This document shows positions 63,092 to 64,000 of a stretch of 64,000 bases of DNA, piece by piece; within the stretch, counting starts at the first letter, position 1; each line of letters starts with the position of its first letter. A program made the position numbers and the translations under genes. The notes below the pieces were generated by a model. It had not been told where the DNA came from. It worked only from the letters and a program-made list of their open reading frames with translations, and searched no databases. The DNA is from Roseomonas sp. (GTDB taxonomy: Bacteria > Pseudomonadota > Alphaproteobacteria > Acetobacterales > Acetobacteraceae). The stretch is from assembly GCA_020249145.1 (NCBI GenBank), contig JADCGF010000006.1, forward strand, positions 62,001 to 126,000. The letters run 5' to 3'.

Positions 63092-64000
63092 TCAGCCCTT
63101 CACAAAGCGCGCCATGAAGAACCCATCCATGCCGCCCTGCGCCGCCAAATAATCGGGGCGGGTGCGGAACGCACCGGATGGCAGGATTGCCTCGGCCAGG
63201 CCGGGCATTTCTGCCGGCCGTATTGGATCAAGCTGAAGGCCAAGCGCTGGGGCTTCGCGCAAATGCGCTTCCCCTTCCTCGGCTTGCAGGGAACAGGTGG
63301 CGAAAACCAACCGCCCGCCCGGCGCCAGCATCCCGGCGGCAGATTGCAATAGCCGCGATTGCAAGGCAGCGGCGGTCGCGACATCACGCGGGCGCTTCAG
63401 CCAAGCCACATCCGGGTGGCGACGGATGGTGCCGGTTGCGGTGCAGGGTGCATCCAGCAGAATGGCATCGAAGGGGGCGGCTGGGCGGAACTGCGCGGCA
63501 TCCGCCACCACAATTTCCGCCGGCAATTTCACCCTGGCCAAATTCTCGGTGAGGCGCGCGGCGCGCTTCGCATCACGCTCCACGGCAGTGACTTTGGCGC
63601 CCGCCGCCGCAAGCTGCGCCGTCTTACCGCCAGGCGCCGCGCAAAGATCAGCGATGCGTTCCCCCGCGCGCGGCGCCAGCAGCCGGGCCGGCAGGGCGGC
63701 GGCAGCGTCCTGCACCCAGAACGCGCCCTCGGCAAAGCCGGGGATTTCCGTCACGCGCGTGCCGGCAGGCAGGCGAAAGGACCCGCCGGGCAGGGCTTCC
63801 GCGCCCTCTGGCACCTCGGCGCCGGGCTTGACCGAGATATCCAAAGGCGCCGGGCCGCAATGCGCCTCCGCAATGGTCCGCACCGCCGGCCCATAGGCAA
63901 CGTGCCAGGCGGACCAGAGCCAGGGCGGCGTATCCAGCCGCGCCGCATCCAGCCCTTCCAGCAGCGCCTCCCCTTCCGCGGCCACCTTGCGCAAAACGGC
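63092..64000 (-). CDS. rsmB: 16S rRNA m5C methyltransferase RsmB-like, 3' part (cut by window end)
   Basis: This is the C-terminal roughly 302 residues of a Fmu/Sun-type (NOP2/NSUN) methyltransferase that methylates cytosine in 16S rRNA. SAM motifs IADLCAAPGGKTAQLAAAGA and VVADAAQFRP are visible, and the two catalytic cysteines lie in LLDAPCTATG and VFATCSLQAEEGE. The frame is open to the window edge, so the N-terminal NusB-like domain and the start are outside. The symbol is assigned by family; RsmF-type enzymes differ mainly in the missing part. Confidence 0.88.
   Translation of the reverse strand, partial: AVLRKVAAEGEALLEGLDAARLDTPPWLWSAWHVAYGPAVRTIAEAHCGPAPLDISVKPGAEVPEGAEALPGGSFRLPAGTRVTEIPGFAEGAFWVQDAAAALPARLLAPRAGERIADLCAAPGGKTAQLAAAGAKVTAVERDAKRAARLTENLARVKLPAEIVVADAAQFRPAAPFDAILLDAPCTATGTIRRHPDVAWLKRPRDVATAAALQSRLLQSAAGMLAPGGRLVFATCSLQAEEGEAHLREAPALGLQLDPIRPAEMPGLAEAILPSGAFRTRPDYLAAQGGMDGFFMARFVKG

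Overview
The window looks like chromosomal DNA of a high-GC alphaproteobacterium, most plausibly a Rhodospirillales/Acetobacteraceae (Roseomonas-like) member. This is an inference from gene content: a ChpT-type phosphotransferase beside a chemotaxis operon, a tandem glycine riboswitch on gcvTHP, Coq7, a phasin, heme A synthase, several Bug-type solute receptors without membrane partners, and pervasive ATGA/GTGA start-stop overlaps. Genes are dense and mostly housekeeping or metabolic. There is no rRNA, CRISPR array, prophage block or intact insertion sequence.

Layout. 1-4400: the 3' part of fabF, mltG, rpmB with its terminator, a small conserved protein and an Atm1-type ABC exporter. 4476-8520: a DUF4743 Nudix protein, tcuA-tcuB (tricarballylate oxidation) and coq7. 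8528-14640 (minus): riboswitch-gcvT-gcvH-gcvP-Nudix-EamA exporter. 14759-19394: a degenerate GH108-like protein, TVP38 and glycosyltransferase genes, ctaA and tldD. 19452-25558 (minus): chpT-cheA-cheW-cheY-cheB-cheR with no receptor gene. 25617-30969: DUF3553, a TSUP permease, moaA, a small membrane protein, a nitrilase-family amidase, nadK and an MFS permease. 30961-38241: a complete Dpp/Opp-type ABC importer, a tiny lipoprotein at its 3' end, and a second, divergent binding protein.

38242-40142 is an AT-richer pocket with two convergent lipoprotein genes of unknown function. 40143-45402: an EamA exporter, a Bug receptor with a 2-hydroxyacid dehydrogenase, a WecA/MraY-like transferase and a DD-carboxypeptidase. 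45403-49823: a phasin gene with a TGC-rich palindromic promoter region, clpS-clpA and yjbQ. 49824-55734: a PhyH dioxygenase, two more Bug receptors, a GST-VOC-FkbM operon carrying a perfect parS-core palindrome, and an Lrp-type regulator. 55765-59840: aat, thiS-thiG, aroQ and accB-accC. 59841-62043 is an accessory pocket beside tRNA-Arg(CCU): a RelE-like toxin and Xre antitoxin, an AT-rich protein with a HEPN-like RN-x3-H motif, and hairpin repeats. Then pip and the 3' part of an rsmB-like gene.

The most unusual signals are non-coding. One is a roughly 100-bp two-hairpin element present twice (26547 and 46257), directly after stop codons, with compensatory base-pair changes between the copies. 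A second, unrelated 61-bp double-hairpin repeat occurs in inverted orientation at 38259 and 61626. The third is the parS-like palindrome at 52565-52576, which would place the region near the replication origin. Among proteins, the best candidates for new biology are the chpT-linked receptorless che operon, the HEPN-like protein beside the toxin-antitoxin pair, the convergent lipoprotein pair and the 38-residue lipoprotein coupled to the ABC importer.
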